Shown here in pieces: positions 13,478 through 14,532 of a stretch of DNA of 14,532 nucleotides. The DNA is from Bacillota bacterium (GTDB taxonomy: Bacteria; Bacillota; Clostridia; Christensenellales; Aristaeellaceae). The position numbers were made by a program, and so were the translations under genes. The stretch is taken from NCBI GenBank assembly GCA_023459675.1, contig JAEWTC010000109.1, positions 1 to 14,532 on the forward strand, given 5' to 3'. The stretch's first letter is position 1; each line of letters begins with the position of its first letter. A model generated the notes under the pieces. The model did no database searches. It was not told where the DNA came from and saw only the letters and a list, made by a program, of their open reading frames with translations.

Positions 13478-14532
13478 CTAGCGGGTGACGACGTCGTAAA
13501 AATAGATGAACCCGATGTTATCGTCGTACAGGTAACGCCAGCTTTGAAGCTTGGCGCCCTGATCCTCCCATTTCCGCAGCAGGTCGCTCATATCCGCCTT
13601 CAGCCGCAGATACATGGCCTCGCTTTGAAACGATACGGGGAACTCCGTTTCCCCCTGCCGGTAGGCCCGCGTGAGCAGGGCATACACCGCGCTTTGCAGT
13701 TCCTCGTCTGCGGCAATCACGCAGCCCTTCCGCACCAGATAGTTGGCCGCGGTCGCGGTGCATTGGGGCAGGTTCCACGCGCGGTCCTGCGGGTAAATGG
13801 TGCGGGTTTTGAGCATCGCCTCGTCCGTAATGTTGAAGTACGGCAGATAGCCGTGGAAATCGGCGTTCGCGTCGTCCATGTTCAGATCGTCCCACGTGAG
13901 GTCGCAATGGTACCACTCGCCGTCGATGAGTACATAGTTCCAGCTGTGCGGTGCCGTTGTATTGTTGTCGTTGCGGTCCGTCGCGTCGCCGGAAACCATG
14001 GCGCAGGCGATATCATACCGGCGAAGCGCCAACAGCAGCGCCTGCGCATAGCCGTCGCACTTGGCGTAGCCGTTCAGGAGCGGTGAAAACGCGCTGCCGC
14101 AAAACGGCCGCTGGTCGTCATACGTGCTCAGCGCTTTCAATGCACGGAACACCGCAAGCTCCACCGCGTAAGCATCGCTTTTGTCCGCCGGAAGCCCGGG
14201 AAGCGCGTCGATCACGGCCAGGGTTTGCGCAAGCCTTGTTTGGTACTCCGTTTCCGTCATCTGGTAGGTGGGCGTCAGCGAATGGACGCTGTCCTTGGTA
14301 TCCACCGCGTATTGATAATGGCCTTCGAGCTGGAAAAGCTCCGGACAATCGTACAGGATCACATACATGGCGCGTTCCAGATCGGCCTGCGCGCAGGGCG
14401 TATCGAACGCTATATCGCTTGCGAACGCCGCGATTCCATTGTAAAGCAGCGCGAAGATTTCCTTCTGCGCGGCGCTGAGCTGATGATAATAGTAGCGCGT
14501 GCCGGGCGGGCAGACCCGGAACGCCGAGGCCG
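13478..14532 (-). CDS. Transglutaminase-like superfamily protein (N-terminus beyond window)
   Basis: The reading frame stays open to the right edge, so 350 C-terminal residues are visible and the start lies outside. An internal ATG at 14368 is not the start: the upstream codons give protein-like sequence (RYYYHQLSAAQKEIFALLYN) continuous with the family pattern, and no ribosome binding site precedes that ATG. The transglutaminase/protease-like core has a candidate triad: Cys in YAKCDGYAQALLLAL, His in APHSWNYVLIDGEWYH and Asp in CDLTWDD, about 37 and 52-56 residues further on. Related clostridial proteins are exported or lipoproteins and are thought to act on cell-wall peptides or proteins. 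The N-terminal signal cannot be checked here. It lies 136 bases upstream of the YARHG gene on the same strand. Confidence 0.88.
   Translation of the reverse strand, partial: ASAFRVCPPGTRYYYHQLSAAQKEIFALLYNGIAAFASDIAFDTPCAQADLERAMYVILYDCPELFQLEGHYQYAVDTKDSVHSLTPTYQMTETEYQTRLAQTLAVIDALPGLPADKSDAYAVELAVFRALKALSTYDDQRPFCGSAFSPLLNGYAKCDGYAQALLLALRRYDIACAMVSGDATDRNDNNTTAPHSWNYVLIDGEWYHCDLTWDDLNMDDANADFHGYLPYFNITDEAMLKTRTIYPQDRAWNLPQCTATAANYLVRKGCVIAADEELQSAVYALLTRAYRQGETEFPVSFQSEAMYLRLKADMSDLLRKWEDQGAKLQSWRYLYDDNIGFIYFYDVVTR

Noticed and set aside
12514..13488. 324-codon plus-strand open frame
   Set aside because: It is antisense to the YARHG gene, which has a signal peptide, recognisable domain and ribosome binding site.

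Overview
The window looks like a chromosomal segment of a GC-rich member of the Bacillota, class Clostridia. The evidence is strong GGAGG-type ribosome binding sites, sigma-A promoters of the TTGACA/TATAAT kind, a cyclic-di-GMP-I riboswitch, a SipW-type secreted protein, and YARHG and transglutaminase-like secreted proteins. A Christensenellales-like relative is my guess at the lineage, not something the sequence proves. No rRNA, tRNA, CRISPR array, phage gene or transposase is visible.

Region 1 (1-6230, minus strand) is one catabolic operon. A promoter at 6190-6218 reads into a tripartite TRAP transporter (binding protein dctP, small permease dctQ, large permease dctM). Four enzymes follow: an isochorismatase-family cysteine hydrolase, a metallo-beta-lactamase-fold lactonase (AHL-lactonase/4-pyridoxolactonase type), a stand-alone Tm-1-like (UPF0261) ATP-binding protein, and a class II aldolase cut by the left edge. 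Stops and starts overlap or are closely spaced. Hairpins sit after dctP and after the hydrolase. I infer uptake of a small organic compound, hydrolysis of an amide-like and a lactone bond, an ATP-linked step, and aldol-type cleavage. The substrate is unknown.

Region 2 (6231-9150) holds a plus-strand MATE efflux transporter. It is flanked on both sides by gene-free, GC-rich, repetitive DNA: dispersed and 17-bp repeats upstream, and a 30-bp tandem array plus a 32-bp perfect palindrome downstream. A convergent GNAT acetyltransferase follows on the minus strand.

Region 3 (9151-10260) is a c-di-GMP-I riboswitch under a near-consensus promoter. It leads into a small secreted protein with a SipW/TasA/camelysin-like signal region and ends at a strong terminator.

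Region 4 (10261-14532, minus strand) carries an AT-rich gene for a membrane-anchored TPR protein, whose central repeats are almost identical at the DNA level. Upstream lie a YARHG-domain secreted protein and a transglutaminase-like protein that runs off the right edge. The TPR gene differs sharply in base composition from its neighbours and is probably acquired.
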